From Pseudorhodobacter antarcticus (GTDB lineage: Bacteria > Pseudomonadota > Alphaproteobacteria > Rhodobacterales > Rhodobacteraceae), in the NCBI RefSeq assembly GCF_900110135.1, contig NZ_FOCO01000016.1, positions 1-64,000 of the forward strand: 64,000 bases of DNA, written 5' to 3'. Made by a program: the position numbers and the translations under genes. Positions 8,229 to 17,883 of the stretch are shown piece after piece. The notes under the pieces are model-generated. The model was not told where the DNA came from. It searched no databases and was given only the letters and a program-made list of their open reading frames with translations. Position 1 is the stretch's first letter. Each line of letters opens with the position of its first letter.

Positions 8229-9018
8229 TGTAACCCATCCGCCCACCGTCACCTGTGACAGTTTGGGCAAAACGTGGAAAGGGGGGCTGGCTGCGGTCAG
8301 CCCCACAGATTTGGTGTTACACGCGGGGCAAACAACGGCGCTGGTTGGCCCGTCCGGCTGTGGGAAATCGACCATTCTGCGTATGGTGGCGGGGTTGGAA
8401 ACCCCCAGCACGGGCTGCGTGACCATTGACGGCGCGCCCCCTGCCGAAATTCTGCGCCGTGCGGGGCTATCGGTCGCGTTCCAAGACCCGTCCTTGCTGC
8501 CGTGGCGCACGGTGCGCGGTAATATTGAACTTGCGCTGACCCTTGCGCGCCACCCCGTGGACCGTGCAGCGGTGGATCAGTTGATCATGCTGGTTGGCCT
8601 TGATGGTTTTGGCGACACGCGCCCCGCCGAACTGTCGGGTGGGATGCGCCAACGTGCCGCCATCGCCCGCGCGCTGGCGACCGAGCCGCGCCTTTTGCTG
8701 CTGGACGAACCGTTCGGCGCGGTGGATGAGTTGACGCGCCAGCAATTGGTGCAAGACCTGCCCCGGATATGGGAGGCGCGGGGCACCACGACCCTGCTGG
8801 TCACCCATTCCGTGACCGAGGCTGTTATGCTTTCGGACCGGGTGATCGTGCTGTCGCCACGCCCCGCAAAAGTGGTGGCCGACATTGATATTCCGCTGCC
8901 CCGGCCACGGTTCCCCGGGCTGGCCCGCACGCCAGAATTTGTCACTTTGGTGGATGATGTCTTTGCAGCCCTTTCGCACGGTGCGGCGATGGCTGACCGC
9001 ACGATTGCCGCGCAATGA
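8218..9018 (+). CDS. NitT/TauT-type ABC transporter ATP-binding protein
   Basis: A 266-residue ABC ATPase of the SsuB/TauB/ThiZ group. Walker A (GPSGCGKST) is at residues 44-52, the signature LSGGMRQR near 139 and Walker B (LLLLDEPFGAVDE) near 159, so the ATP-binding motifs are intact. It begins 11 bases inside the end of the binding-protein gene and its stop overlaps the next start at 9015, which argues for one coupled importer. It energises uptake of whatever the neighbouring NMT1-like binding protein captures. Confidence 0.88.
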   Translation: MRPDVTHPPTVTCDSLGKTWKGGLAAVSPTDLVLHAGQTTALVGPSGCGKSTILRMVAGLETPSTGCVTIDGAPPAEILRRAGLSVAFQDPSLLPWRTVRGNIELALTLARHPVDRAAVDQLIMLVGLDGFGDTRPAELSGGMRQRAAIARALATEPRLLLLDEPFGAVDELTRQQLVQDLPRIWEARGTTTLLVTHSVTEAVMLSDRVIVLSPRPAKVVADIDIPLPRPRFPGLARTPEFVTLVDDVFAALSHGAAMADRTIAAQ

Positions 9019-10601
9019 CAGCCGCAAGCGGCCTTGCGGCATCGCAGCACAACCCGTGGCGCACGACCTTGCCGGGTCTGCTAATTGTTTTGCTTGTGTG
9101 GGAGGGGGTGGGCCGCAGTATGGGCGGCACTTATCTTCTGGCCCCCCCGTCGTTGGTGCTGCTGTGGTTGGGGGATAACGCGGGGCTGGTGGGGCGGGCC
9201 CTTTCGGCCACGCTGTCCAACGCCGCTGTAGGCTTTGTGCTGGGCAATTTGGCGGCACTGCTGCTGGCGGCCATGGCGCTGGTGTGGCCTGCCAGCCAGC
9301 GCATTGTGACGGGCGTGGCGCTGGTGGTGTTTTGCCTGCCGCTGGTCGCCACCGGGCCGATTTTGCGGGTGATGTTTGGGCCGGGGAATGGGCCGCAGAT
9401 CGTGCTGGCGGCATTGGCGGTTTATTATACCACGCTGATCCCTTTGCTGGTGGGTATGCGCGCCGCCCCAGCCAGTTGGTTTGATTTGGTGCGCAGCTAT
9501 GGGCGCGGGCCGCTGGCGGCGCTGGGCTATATCCGGCTGATGGCGTCCTTGCCCTATCTGTTTGCAGGGCTTCAAATCGCCGCCCCCGCCGCCATTTTGG
9601 GTGCGATGGTGGGCGAGTTTACGGGGGCCGAGCGTGGCCTTGGCGTGCTGACCGTGCGCGCGATGCGCAGCTTGGATGTGGAAATGACTTGGGCGCTCGC
9701 CTCAGTCGCCACATTTGCGGCGGTGGCGGCGTATTGGGGGATTGGCGCGCTGACCCGCGCCGTTCTGCGCGATGCGCCGCCTTTAATCCTTGCCCCACCG
9801 CGCGATGATACGCGCCGGGGTGCGCCGTTGCTACGTGCAATCACGGGCCTTGGTGGCGTGATTGCGGCCATTCTTGTGCTTTGGGGCGGCAGCATTGCGC
9901 TGTTCGGCCTGAACCCGTTCTTTGCCAAAGGGCCATGGGATGTGGCCCATGCCGTGTTCTGGGCCAGTGATGCTGCGCAAACTCGTGCCAGCCTTGGGGT
10001 GGCGTTGATGGGCACGGTGTTGTTGCTGGTGCCGGGGTATTTGGCGGGTCTGGCGGCGGGGGCGGGGCTGGCCGTGGTGTTCACGCTGCTGCCCAAACTG
10101 GCGGGCACAATGATGCCGTTGGCGATTGCGCTGCGGTCTGTACCCATTGTGACCACGGCACCGCTGGTTGTGCTGCTGTTGGGGCGCGGGGCCACTGGCA
10201 CCATTGTTTTGGTCGCGGTGATGGTGTTTTTCCCCACCTTGGTCGCCTGCCTGCATGGGCTGCGCCAAGCGCCGGGGCAGGTCATGGATGTGTTCAACTC
10301 CTATGCCGCATCGCCTTTGCAACGGTTGGTCCGCGTGCAAATCCCGGCGATGCTGCCCGCGTTTTTTGCAGCAGCAAGGATGGCAGTGCCTGCGGCGGTG
10401 CTGGCCGTAACGGTGGTGGAATGGCTGGCCACGGGCATCGGGGTGGGCACGCTGATGGCGCTCTCCGCCTCGGTATCCGATTATGACATGCTGTGGGCGG
10501 CGGTGGTGCTTGCGGCATCGCTTTCTGCGCTGGGCTATGCCGGCGTTGGCCTGATCGAATCCCGTATTTTGCGCATCTACGCACCGGAACAATTGACATG
10601 A
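9015..10601 (+). CDS. Fused double ABC permease (two BPD_transp_1 domains)
   Basis: A 528-residue protein about twice the usual 250-280 residues of a NitT/TauT permease. Both halves show a full permease domain: the first (about residues 15-255) has the EAA-like region SYGRGPLAALGYIRLMASLP, and the second (about 275-520) has SYAASPLQRLVRVQIPAMLP. A hydrophilic linker (DAPPLILAPPRDDTRRG) joins them. The two halves could replace the two permease subunits of the importer. The gene is coupled at both ends by four-base overlaps. The halves differ from each other, so this is a fusion of diverged permeases or an old duplication. Confidence 0.85.
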   Translation: MTAASGLAASQHNPWRTTLPGLLIVLLVWEGVGRSMGGTYLLAPPSLVLLWLGDNAGLVGRALSATLSNAAVGFVLGNLAALLLAAMALVWPASQRIVTGVALVVFCLPLVATGPILRVMFGPGNGPQIVLAALAVYYTTLIPLLVGMRAAPASWFDLVRSYGRGPLAALGYIRLMASLPYLFAGLQIAAPAAILGAMVGEFTGAERGLGVLTVRAMRSLDVEMTWALASVATFAAVAAYWGIGALTRAVLRDAPPLILAPPRDDTRRGAPLLRAITGLGGVIAAILVLWGGSIALFGLNPFFAKGPWDVAHAVFWASDAAQTRASLGVALMGTVLLLVPGYLAGLAAGAGLAVVFTLLPKLAGTMMPLAIALRSVPIVTTAPLVVLLLGRGATGTIVLVAVMVFFPTLVACLHGLRQAPGQVMDVFNSYAASPLQRLVRVQIPAMLPAFFAAARMAVPAAVLAVTVVEWLATGIGVGTLMALSASVSDYDMLWAAVVLAASLSALGYAGVGLIESRILRIYAPEQLT

Positions 10602-11665
10602 TCTTGCAAAAAGCTGCTTTCGCCATTCCCGGCGATTATACCACCCTGACAGGCGGCTATATCTATGAACGGCGCTTGCTGGAAGGGTTGCAGGCGCAGG
10701 GCCGCGATGTTGCGCATATCGTGCTGGGCGGCAGCTTTCCAACCCCAACTGCCGCTGATATGGCCGATGCCGCAGCACAGTTGACAGCCCTTGCGCCCGA
10801 CCGCCCGCTGATTATGGATGGGCTGGTGTTCGGGTCTATTGATCCCAACATTCTGGCGCGTATGGCAGCACCGATTGTGGCGATGATCCACCACCCGCTG
10901 GCGCATGAAAGCGGATTGGACGCCGGATTGCGTGCGCATTTTCTGGAAACCGAACGCGCCAACCTGACCCATACCGCGCATGTGCTGGTGCCCAGCCCGC
11001 ATACGGCGGCACTGTTGCAATCAGATTATGGTGTGGAGGCGTCGCGCATCACCATTGTGCGCCCCGGCACTGACCGTCCCGGAGTAGACTTGTCTTGCGG
11101 CCAAAGGGCAAAGGCCACCTCACCCCTTATCCTGTCCGTCGGCATCGCCCATCCGCGCAAAGGGCACGATATCTTGCTGCGCGCCCTGTCGATGCTTTTG
11201 CACCGCGATTGGCAGGCGGTGATCATCGGCTCGCGCTATGATGAAGGGCATGCCCGCGCATTGGACGCGCTGCACGCATACCTTGGGCTGGCGGGGCGGG
11301 TAAAGCTGGCAGGCCGCGTTTCAGCCGATGAATTGGCCCAGAATTACGCCGACGCGCAGATTTTTGCGCTGGCCACCCGGTATGAAGGGTATGGTATCGT
11401 GTTTGATGAGGCGCTGTCTTATGGCCTGCCGATTGTGTCATGTAACACAGGGGCTGTGCCCGACACTGTACCGTCCACCGCGGGCCTTTTGGTTCCAGCC
11501 GAGAATGCGGATGCCTTTGCCAACGCCCTTGACCGGATGCTGACTGATGTGGACCTGCGCGGGGCTATGGCGCAGGCGTCATCAAGGTTTGGTGCGGCCT
11601 TGCCAAGCTGGGATGACGCCGCGGCCCTTGTGGGCACCGTTCTTGATCGGCTTGTGAGGTTGTAA
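10598..11665 (+). CDS. GT4-family glycosyltransferase
   Basis: A 355-residue GT-B protein. The C-terminal half has the GT4 pattern: LSVGIAHPRKGHDILLRAL near residue 183, VKLAGRVSADELAQNYADA, and the nucleotide-sugar motif ATRYEGYGIVFDEALSYGLP with the paired glutamates (E-x7-E) near residue 275. The N-terminal half (GDYTTLTGGYIYERRLLEGL) is the acceptor domain. The start overlaps the permease stop (ATGA), which is unusual for a glycosyltransferase and ties it to the ABC importer. Its sugar donor and acceptor are unknown; a role in envelope glycan or glycolipid synthesis is inferred. Confidence 0.8.
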   Translation: MILQKAAFAIPGDYTTLTGGYIYERRLLEGLQAQGRDVAHIVLGGSFPTPTAADMADAAAQLTALAPDRPLIMDGLVFGSIDPNILARMAAPIVAMIHHPLAHESGLDAGLRAHFLETERANLTHTAHVLVPSPHTAALLQSDYGVEASRITIVRPGTDRPGVDLSCGQRAKATSPLILSVGIAHPRKGHDILLRALSMLLHRDWQAVIIGSRYDEGHARALDALHAYLGLAGRVKLAGRVSADELAQNYADAQIFALATRYEGYGIVFDEALSYGLPIVSCNTGAVPDTVPSTAGLLVPAENADAFANALDRMLTDVDLRGAMAQASSRFGAALPSWDDAAALVGTVLDRLVRL

Positions 11666-11904
11666 CCCGATCTGCGCTGACCCACAAGTGTCGGCGCTTG
11701 TGCGCAACACCTTGCCCTTGTTTCCAAAGCGCCGCTGGGTGTCATGCCATGCAGCCAGCCTCAAACTACCGCGATCGCCACCAAAGTCATGGCCGCCTAC
11801 CTTGGGGCAGTGTGGCGATATCTTTGAATGTGGCGATGATGCCGAAACGCGCAAAGGGTGCAATTGGGTGGAAAACGACACTCTAAGGTGCTGCAGTTGG
11901 GACA
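11666..11904. other. Convergent intergenic space, no gene recognised
   Basis: This 239-base gap lies between the converging glycosyltransferase and ugpC genes. Open frames cross it on both strands, but none has a ribosome site or a recognisable product. A weak inverted repeat just after the glycosyltransferase stop may act in termination; it lacks a T-run. Confidence 0.4.
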
Positions 11905-12963
11905 CTACATCCGCTTACCACTCTCAGCTGAAAACAGGTGCAGCCTGCCCTCCTTGGGCGCGACATGCACGCGGTCGCCACGCTTGGCACCCGTACTGCC
12001 CGCAAGGCGCAGCGTCACCAATGCGTCCGAGCCGTCAATCATGCCATAGCCAAACGCATCCGCGCCCAGCCATTCGATGGAGCGTAAAACGACGGGAATG
12101 GCGGCGGTGCTTGCGTCGACAATCTCCAAATCTTCAGGCCGCAGCCCCAGCCGGACCTTGCCATGCGCGGCCAATCCCGGCAGCGGCAAGCGGTGGCCGC
12201 CGGGCAAAACGGCCATGCCCGCCTCAGCCGTCACAGTAAAGATGTTCATGGCGGGCGAGCCGATGAAGCCAGCCACAAATTCAGTGGCGGGGGTTTCATA
12301 CACCTCATGCGGGGTGGCGATTTGATCAGCGATGCCTTTGTTCATCACAATCAGGCGGTCGGCAAGGGTCATCGCCTCCACCTGATCATGGGTGACGTAA
12401 AGGGTGGTTTGGCCAGTGTTCAGGTGCATGTCCTTGATTTGCATTCGCATTTGCACGCGCAACTTGGCATCAAGGTTGGACAAAGGTTCATCCAGCAAAA
12501 ACGCCGACGGCGTGCGCACCAAAGCGCGGCCCATTGCGACACGTTGGCGCTGACCACCGGACAAGGCGCGGGGTTTGCGGTCGAGATAGGGTTCGAGTTC
12601 CAGCATTTTGGCGGCGCGGGTGACGGCGGCGTCAATTTCGGCCTTGGGCATCTTGGCAATTTTCAAACCATACGCCATGTTTTCGCGCACCGACATATGC
12701 GGATAGAGCGCGTAGTTTTGGAACACCATGGCGATGTCACGCTGGCGCGGTTCAAGATCATTGACCACGCGACCATCAATCTCAATGGTGCCAGCGCTGA
12801 TGCCTTCCAGCCCCGCGACCATGCGCAACAACGTGGACTTTCCGCAACCGGACGGGCCGACGATGACCACAAATTCCCCGTTCGGGATGTCCATGGTGAT
12901 GCCGTGGATCACCTCTTGCCCTGCATAGGATTTGCGCAGGTCTTTGAGCAGGATGTGGGCCAT
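11905..12963 (-). CDS. ugpC: sn-Glycerol-3-phosphate ABC transporter ATP-binding protein UgpC
   Basis: A 352-residue ATPase of the MalK/UgpC group. Walker A (GPSGCGKST) is at residues 36-44, the signature LSGGQRQR at 134-141 and Walker B ([12 protein letters not shown]) near 155, followed by the H-loop [17 protein letters not shown]-terminal TOBE-type regulatory domain (about residues 235-350) follows, as in UgpC and MalK. It is the last gene of ugpBAEC on the minus strand and starts one base after ugpE ends. The assignment to G3P rather than another sugar rests on the UgpB-like binding protein upstream. Confidence 0.9.
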   Translation of the reverse strand: MAHILLKDLRKSYAGQEVIHGITMDIPNGEFVVIVGPSGCGKSTLLRMVAGLEGISAGTIEIDGRVVNDLEPRQRDIAMVFQNYALYPHMSVRENMAYGLKIAKMPKAEIDAAVTRAAKMLELEPYLDRKPRALSGGQRQRVAMGRALVRTPSAFLLDEPLSNLDAKLRVQMRMQIKDMHLNTGQTTLYVTHDQVEAMTLADRLIVMNKGIADQIATPHEVYETPATEFVAGFIGSPAMNIFTVTAEAGMAVLPGGHRLPLPGLAAHGKVRLGLRPEDLEIVDASTAAIPVVLRSIEWLGADAFGYGMIDGSDALVTLRLAGSTGAKRGDRVHVAPKEGRLHLFSAESGKRM

Positions 12964-12964
12964 A

Positions 12965-13834
12965 TTATTTCTCCGTCTCGACTAGGCCCTTAACGAACCA
13001 GCGCTGCATCAACACGACCACAAGGACCGGGGGCAGAATGGCCAGAATGGACGTCACCATGACTAGGTTCCAGGGGGTATCGGCATCGGCGAAAGAGATC
13101 ATCTTTTTCAACGCGATAACGATGGTGTTCATTTCATTTGAGTTGGTGACCAAGAGCGGCCACAGGTATTGCGTCCAGCCATAGATGAACTGGATAACAA
13201 AAATCGCGGCCACATTGGTGCGGGACAAAGGCCACAGGATGTCCTTGAAAAACCGCCACGGGCCTGCGCCATCGACGCGCGCCGCCTCTAACAGCTCATC
13301 CGGGATGGTCATAAAGAATTGGCGAAACAGCAGCGTGGCGGTGGCCGAGGCGATAAGCGGCAGGATGAGGCCCGCATAGGTGTCGATGAGGCCAAGGTCG
13401 ACCATCACCTTGTAGGTGGGTTGGATCCGCACCTCCACCGGCAGCATCAGCGTGATGAAGATGAGCCAAAAGCATGCCATGCGGAAGGGAAAGCGGAAGA
13501 ACACGATGGCATAGGCGGAGGCCATGGAGATGGCGATTTTGCCCAAGGCGATGCCAAGCGCAATCAGGGTGGTGTTGCCGAGCAAGCGCCACAGGCTGAC
13601 GCCGCCGATACGGTCGATGCCGCCGCCAAACGCATCGCTGTAGTTGGCGATGGCTTCGGACCCCGGCAGCAAAGGCAAAGGCGGGCGCAGGATGGTTTGC
13701 ACCGAATGGGTGGAGGCGATAAAGACGTAATAGACTGGAAAGGCCACGATAATGATGCCCAAAATCATCCACAAATGCGCGATGGTGCGGGCCGGGCCGC
13801 GTACGGTAAGCGGGGTTTGAGATGTATCAGCCAT
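12965..13834 (-). CDS. ugpE: sn-Glycerol-3-phosphate ABC transporter permease UgpE
   Basis: A 289-residue inner-membrane permease with six helices. The EAA loop that docks to the ATPase reads [20 protein letters not shown] near residue 195. The N-terminal [17 protein letters not shown] and the IRPTYKV-like periplasmic stretch ([20 protein letters not shown]) are characteristic of UgpE. The gene overlaps ugpA by 8 bases and lies next to ugpC, so the subunits should be made together. Confidence 0.9.
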   Translation of the reverse strand: MADTSQTPLTVRGPARTIAHLWMILGIIIVAFPVYYVFIASTHSVQTILRPPLPLLPGSEAIANYSDAFGGGIDRIGGVSLWRLLGNTTLIALGIALGKIAISMASAYAIVFFRFPFRMACFWLIFITLMLPVEVRIQPTYKVMVDLGLIDTYAGLILPLIASATATLLFRQFFMTIPDELLEAARVDGAGPWRFFKDILWPLSRTNVAAIFVIQFIYGWTQYLWPLLVTNSNEMNTIVIALKKMISFADADTPWNLVMVTSILAILPPVLVVVLMQRWFVKGLVETEK

Positions 13835-14708
13835 AATGGACCCGCTTTTCGATGAACCGGAATTGGAAGGCGGTAAGGGCGATCACGATCACCATTAGGA
13901 TAACCGATTGCGCGGCAGACGAGCCCATGATTAGGTTCACGAACCCATCATTATAGACCTTGTAGACCAGCGTTTCGGTGGATTTACCCGGCCCGCCACT
14001 GGTCACGGCGTGGATGATGCCGAAGGTATCAAACAGCGCATAGACGGTGTTGACGACCAGCAGGAAAAACGTCGTGGGGGCAAGCAGCGGGAAAACGATG
14101 GTCCAAAACGCGTGGCGGCGGTTGGCGCCGTCAATCGCTGCCGCCTCTAGTAACGATCTTGGGATGGCTTGCAGCCCTGCCACGAAAAACAGGAAGTTAT
14201 AGCTGATTTGTTTCCAAGTGGCGGCGGCGACGACAAGGGCCATGGCCTGATCGCCATTCAGCAGCGGGTTCCAGTCAATGCCCATAAGGCGCAGCGGATA
14301 GGCCAGCGTGCCAAAGGACGGGTTGAACATGAACAGCCACAACATGCCTGCGATGGCGGGGGCGACCGCATAGGGCCAGATCATCATGGTGCGGTAAAAC
14401 CCCTTGCCGCGCACGAGTTTTTCGACCTGCACGGCGAGGAACAGCGCAATGCCAAGGGCGAAAAACGCGACGAGCAGGGAAAAGACAACGGTGACCTGCA
14501 TGGCGTTGAGGTAGGCGGGGTCGGCAAACACTTTGCGGAAATTTTCAAGGCCGACGTATTTGCTGGACAGGCCAAAAGGGTCTTCGCGCAGCACGGATTG
14601 GCGGAACGCTTGGGCGGCGGGCCAGTAGAAAAAGATCAGGGTGATTGCCAATTGGGGGGCCAGCAAGACCCAAGGCAGAACCTTGTTCGGAAAAACGGTC
14701 CGACGCAT
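13827..14708 (-). CDS. ugpA: sn-Glycerol-3-phosphate ABC transporter permease UgpA
   Basis: A 293-residue permease with about six helices. It has the family EAA loop [20 protein letters not shown] near residue 205 and the UgpA-type N-terminus [20 protein letters not shown]. The start at 14708 is supported by AAAAGGA seven bases upstream; a longer frame to 14741 would start inside the intercistronic hairpin. It pairs with UgpE in the membrane and is separated from ugpB by a stem-loop. Confidence 0.9.
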   Translation of the reverse strand: MRRTVFPNKVLPWVLLAPQLAITLIFFYWPAAQAFRQSVLREDPFGLSSKYVGLENFRKVFADPAYLNAMQVTVVFSLLVAFFALGIALFLAVQVEKLVRGKGFYRTMMIWPYAVAPAIAGMLWLFMFNPSFGTLAYPLRLMGIDWNPLLNGDQAMALVVAAATWKQISYNFLFFVAGLQAIPRSLLEAAAIDGANRRHAFWTIVFPLLAPTTFFLLVVNTVYALFDTFGIIHAVTSGGPGKSTETLVYKVYNDGFVNLIMGSSAAQSVILMVIVIALTAFQFRFIEKRVHYG

Positions 14709-14731
14709 GTAGCATCCTTTTGAAATAAGGG

Positions 14732-14760
14732 GGGCGCGCAACCGCTGGGGATGCGCGCCC
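14732..14760 (-). terminator. Intercistronic stem-loop between ugpB and ugpA
   Basis: Nine-base arms GGGCGCGCA (14732-14740) and TGCGCGCCC (14752-14760) form a perfect stem with an 11-base loop. There is no T-run on the minus strand, so it more likely stabilises the ugpB transcript or attenuates the permease genes than fully terminates. Such a hairpin behind a binding-protein gene is common and would give excess UgpB. Confidence 0.65.
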
Positions 14761-14777
14761 GATTGTGTTGGGTGGAA

Positions 14778-16073
14778 TTAGCCGCCCGACGCCTCTTTGA
14801 TCGCCGCGTTGCCACGGGTGGCGGCGGCTTTCATCGCCTCTTCGGCGGTTTGTTCCCCAGCGAGCATTTTTTCATACTCTTCGTTCTGGATGTCGCGCAG
14901 TTGTGGCAGGTTTGGTGCGCGCACCCCTTTGGAGTTTTCGGTCGGCGGTTTGCCCATCATTTGCGAAATTGGCACTTCGCGCGCGGGGTTCTTTTCATAG
15001 AAACCAGAGGCTTTTGTTGCCTCATACGCGGCCATGGTGGCGGGCAGGTAGCCGGACTGTTCATGCAGGAATTGCTGCACTTCGGTCTGCGACAGGAAGT
15101 TAAAGAAGGCTGCGACGCCTTTATACGTCTCATCCGACTTGCCGCCCATCACCCAAAGAGACGCGCCGCCGGGGGTGGTGTTTTGGGGTGCGCCTGCCGA
15201 TGTGTCATCATAGGGCAGCTGGCCGATGCCATAGTTCATGCCGGATTTGATTACGTCACCAAGCCCGCCCGAGCTTTCGGTCAGGATGCCACATTCGCCG
15301 GAGGTGAAGTTTTGTTTCGCTTCCGATGTGCGGCCGCCGTAAACGAACACGCCTTCTTTGGCCAAGTCAGCAAGTTCCTGGAAATGCTTGACGAACAGCG
15401 GGCCGTCGATGGCGAGTTCCGGCACACCGGCCAGACCGTTTTGGTTCGATGCCCACGACACGTTGTTCCATGCCGCAAAGTTTTCTGTGTGGATCCATGT
15501 CAACCATGTGGAGGTATAGCCGCAAGTGGCCGCACCGCTGGATTTGATGGTGCGCGCGGCGGCCCAGACTTCGGCCCACGTTTTGGGTGGGTTGTCTACG
15601 TCAAGGCCCGCTTTTTCAAAGATGTCCTTGTTGTAATAAAGGACGGGCGAGGAGGAGTTGTAGGGGAAGGACAACATCTCGCCCTCGGGGCTGGAATAAT
15701 AGCCGACGATGCCCGGCAGATAGGCTGATTTATCAAACGCAAAACCGTTTTCTGTCAACACTTCCGCCACGGGTTTGATCGCCCCTTGCGCACCCATCAT
15801 CACGCCTGTGCCAACGTCGAACACCTGAATAATATCAGGCGCTTGGCCTGCACGAAACGCAGCGATGCCAGCGTTCAGCGTTTCGGGATATGTGCCTTTG
15901 AACACAGGCATTACTTTGAATTCGGACTGGCTTTCGTTGAACATGCCAGTGACTTTTTCCACCACTTCAGAGTTGGCGCCCGACATGGCGTGCCACCAGG
16001 AAATTTCAGTCTGGGCCTGCGCTGCCATCGGCAGCGACATCAACCCGGCGACCCAAAGGTTCACGGCTTTCAT
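14778..16073 (-). CDS. ugpB: sn-Glycerol-3-phosphate-binding periplasmic protein UgpB
   Basis: A 431-residue extracellular solute-binding protein (family 1) with a Sec signal peptide (MKAVNLWVAGLMSLPMAAQA). The mature N-terminus TEISWWHAMSGANSEVVEK, the FKGTYPETLNAGIAAFRAG stretch and the FPYNSSSPVLYYNKD motif are typical of UgpB, including W and Y residues that line the G3P site. GGGAGGA lies ten bases upstream of the ATG. It heads the ugpBAEC operon, which imports G3P and glycerophosphodiesters as carbon and phosphate sources. Confidence 0.92.
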   Translation of the reverse strand: MKAVNLWVAGLMSLPMAAQAQTEISWWHAMSGANSEVVEKVTGMFNESQSEFKVMPVFKGTYPETLNAGIAAFRAGQAPDIIQVFDVGTGVMMGAQGAIKPVAEVLTENGFAFDKSAYLPGIVGYYSSPEGEMLSFPYNSSSPVLYYNKDIFEKAGLDVDNPPKTWAEVWAAARTIKSSGAATCGYTSTWLTWIHTENFAAWNNVSWASNQNGLAGVPELAIDGPLFVKHFQELADLAKEGVFVYGGRTSEAKQNFTSGECGILTESSGGLGDVIKSGMNYGIGQLPYDDTSAGAPQNTTPGGASLWVMGGKSDETYKGVAAFFNFLSQTEVQQFLHEQSGYLPATMAAYEATKASGFYEKNPAREVPISQMMGKPPTENSKGVRAPNLPQLRDIQNEEYEKMLAGEQTAEEAMKAAATRGNAAIKEASGG

Positions 16074-16145
16074 TGTTCAGCATCCTCCCAGGATTTGTTA
16101 AATATACAGCATTGCTATCTGCTCGACACTCTATCGTCTGGCGAT

Positions 16146-16163
16146 GTGACATGCTGATGACGA
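16146..16163 (-). promoter_or_regulatory. Candidate Pho box upstream of ugpB
   Basis: Read toward ugpB, the sequence TCGTCAT-cagc-ATGTCAC gives two seven-base direct repeats separated by four bases, each matching five of seven positions of the CTGTCAT PhoB half-site. It lies about 70 bases before the ugpB start. ugp operons are commonly PhoB-controlled, so the placement makes sense; the match is imperfect and the call is tentative. Confidence 0.4.
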
Positions 16164-16369
16164 CAATAGGCCGACCTTTGATCAGTAAGTCAATTCTTTC
16201 CCGACAGGCACAGGATGTTGACGTTGCAAGATGCTGTTCAGATTGTGGTCGCTGTGCCCAACCGTGTCAAAGCCGTGCAGCCGCGCAAACGGCAAAAGCG
16301 ATTGCCGAAAACCTGGTGGTTTCTTACCCTTTTCTTTGGTAGGCGTCCGGCGTTAGGGGAACAAATGCC

Positions 16370-17104
16370 ATGGCCAAAATCGCAACCTCCCGCGTCGACA
16401 AACTGCTGTCCTCTATGGGCTATGGCTCGCGCAAGGAAATGGCGCGGATGGGCAAGGCTGGCGGCATCAATTTGGATGGCGCTGATCTGTTGGATGTCAC
16501 GCAACGCATCGCGGTTTCGCCAGATTTGCCAACCCGCATGCAGATCGACGGCGAGGCGCTTGACCCCGTCGCGGGCCTTGTCATTTTGTTGAACAAACCC
16601 TTGGGCATGACCTGTTCCCACAAGGAGGATGGTGCATTGGTCTATGACATTCTGCCCCATCGTTGGCGGCAGCGGGATCCTGCAATTTCGACCATCGGTC
16701 GTTTGGACAAACAAACGTCTGGCCTGTTGTTACTGACCGATGACGGCGACTTGTTGCACCGCGTCATCAGCCCCAAACGCCACGTCAAAAAAACCTATCG
16801 CGCTAAGTTGGCCCGTCCGATGCATGGGCGCGAAGCGGACCTGTTTGCTAGCGGTCAGTTGATGCTGGAAGGCGACGATAAACCGCTGACCCCTGCGGAG
16901 CTGCAAGTCCTTTCAGACAGCGAAGCGCTGCTGAGTGTGACCGAAGGCCGATATCATCAGGTCCGCCGCATGTTCGCGGCCGCTGGCAACCACGTCGAGG
17001 ATTTGCACCGCGAACGTCTGGGCGGTTTGTCCTTGCCGCAAGATATGGCACCCGGTCAGTGGGCGCTTCTGAGTGCGGCAGAGATCGCCTCAATCTTTGA
17101 TTAG
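16370..17104 (+). CDS. rsuA: RsuA-type 16S rRNA pseudouridine synthase
   Basis: A 244-residue RNA-modifying enzyme: an N-terminal S4 RNA-binding domain (about residues 6-50, RVDKLLSSMGYGSRKEMARM), then the RsuA/RluB/RluE catalytic domain with GRLDKQTSGLLLLTDD, where D113 is the expected catalytic aspartate. The C-terminal EGRYHQVRRMFAAAGNHV motif is also typical. The family converts U516 of 16S rRNA to pseudouridine. RsuA is favoured over RluB/E by the short form without a long tail. The gene stands alone between ugp and a convergent DedA gene. Confidence 0.85.
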   Translation: MAKIATSRVDKLLSSMGYGSRKEMARMGKAGGINLDGADLLDVTQRIAVSPDLPTRMQIDGEALDPVAGLVILLNKPLGMTCSHKEDGALVYDILPHRWRQRDPAISTIGRLDKQTSGLLLLTDDGDLLHRVISPKRHVKKTYRAKLARPMHGREADLFASGQLMLEGDDKPLTPAELQVLSDSEALLSVTEGRYHQVRRMFAAAGNHVEDLHRERLGGLSLPQDMAPGQWALLSAAEIASIFD

Positions 17105-17165
17105 GCACGAATTGTCCGTTCTCATCTGACAAAGGAACAGGGCGCATCGTCGGAACATTAAGGGA

Positions 17166-17732
17166 TTAGGGCGCAGGACGCGCCAATTTGTTCCACGCCA
17201 CCACAGTCACGCCAATGAAAACCAGCAACAACACCAAACTAACAGCCCCCCAACCCGCGACCACAGCCGTCTCAATCAAAGCGCCAAAGTAATATCCCGC
17301 GCCGACCAAAAGTCCTGCCCAAAGCAGGGCCGATGCTGCATTCAGCTCGGTGAACATGCGCCATTTCATCGTGGTCAGGCCAACAGGCAACGCGCCGATC
17401 GTGCGCATCCCTTTGGGATAGCGATAAAGGAACATATAGGCAGGGCCATAAGCGTTCAGCATGGCCGTGGCTTTGTCCATCAAGGCCGTAAGCCGGGGCT
17501 TGGACGCCAAAAAGCCAGCGCCATAGCGCCGCGCCACGGCAAAGCGCACCTCATCCCCCAGATAGCCACCCGCGAAAACAGCCGCTGCCACCAGCCCGAC
17601 ATCCAGCGCCCCCGCTTGCGCCGCATACCCGCCAAACAGCGGCAAAGACCCGCTTTTTAGCGCGCAATACGCAAACAAAAGCAGGTAAACCAGTGTCCCA
17701 TATTCCGCGATCAGGGCGAGCGTTGCTTCCAA
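17166..17732 (-). CDS. DedA-family membrane protein
   Basis: A DedA/SNARE-associated family protein of about 188 residues, with the pattern LPLFGGYAAQAGALDVGLVA, GGYLGDEVRFAVARRYG and YRYPKGMRTIGALPVGLTTM, the last being the conserved arginine-glycine region. The family includes polyprenyl-phosphate and phospholipid scramblase-like proteins. No ATG fits the homology start; a TTG at 17732 preceded by AAAGGA nine bases upstream is chosen (LEATLALIAEYG). A longer frame to 17846 begins with non-conserved sequence. The substrate is not known. Confidence 0.75.
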   Translation of the reverse strand: MEATLALIAEYGTLVYLLLFAYCALKSGSLPLFGGYAAQAGALDVGLVAAAVFAGGYLGDEVRFAVARRYGAGFLASKPRLTALMDKATAMLNAYGPAYMFLYRYPKGMRTIGALPVGLTTMKWRMFTELNAASALLWAGLLVGAGYYFGALIETAVVAGWGAVSLVLLLVFIGVTVVAWNKLARPAP

Positions 17733-17855
17733 AACAGGGCATCCTTTGGTTCGGGAAATGGGCAGGGGTATGCCCACCAAACCATTGGCTGTTTTTGGTG
17801 GGAAAGCCCAGCCCAGAACGGGTCGCCCTATGCAATGGAACCACATTTTGTTCTT

Positions 17856-17881
17856 AAAAAAGGGTGCGGTTTACAACACCC
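17856..17881 (-). terminator. Intrinsic terminator of the liv/racemase operon
   Basis: On the minus strand GGGTG (17881-17877) pairs with CACCC (17866-17862) and is followed directly by six T (17861-17856). It begins three bases after the racemase stop codon, so it should end the 23201-to-17884 operon. Confidence 0.65.
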
Positions 17882-17883
17882 GC

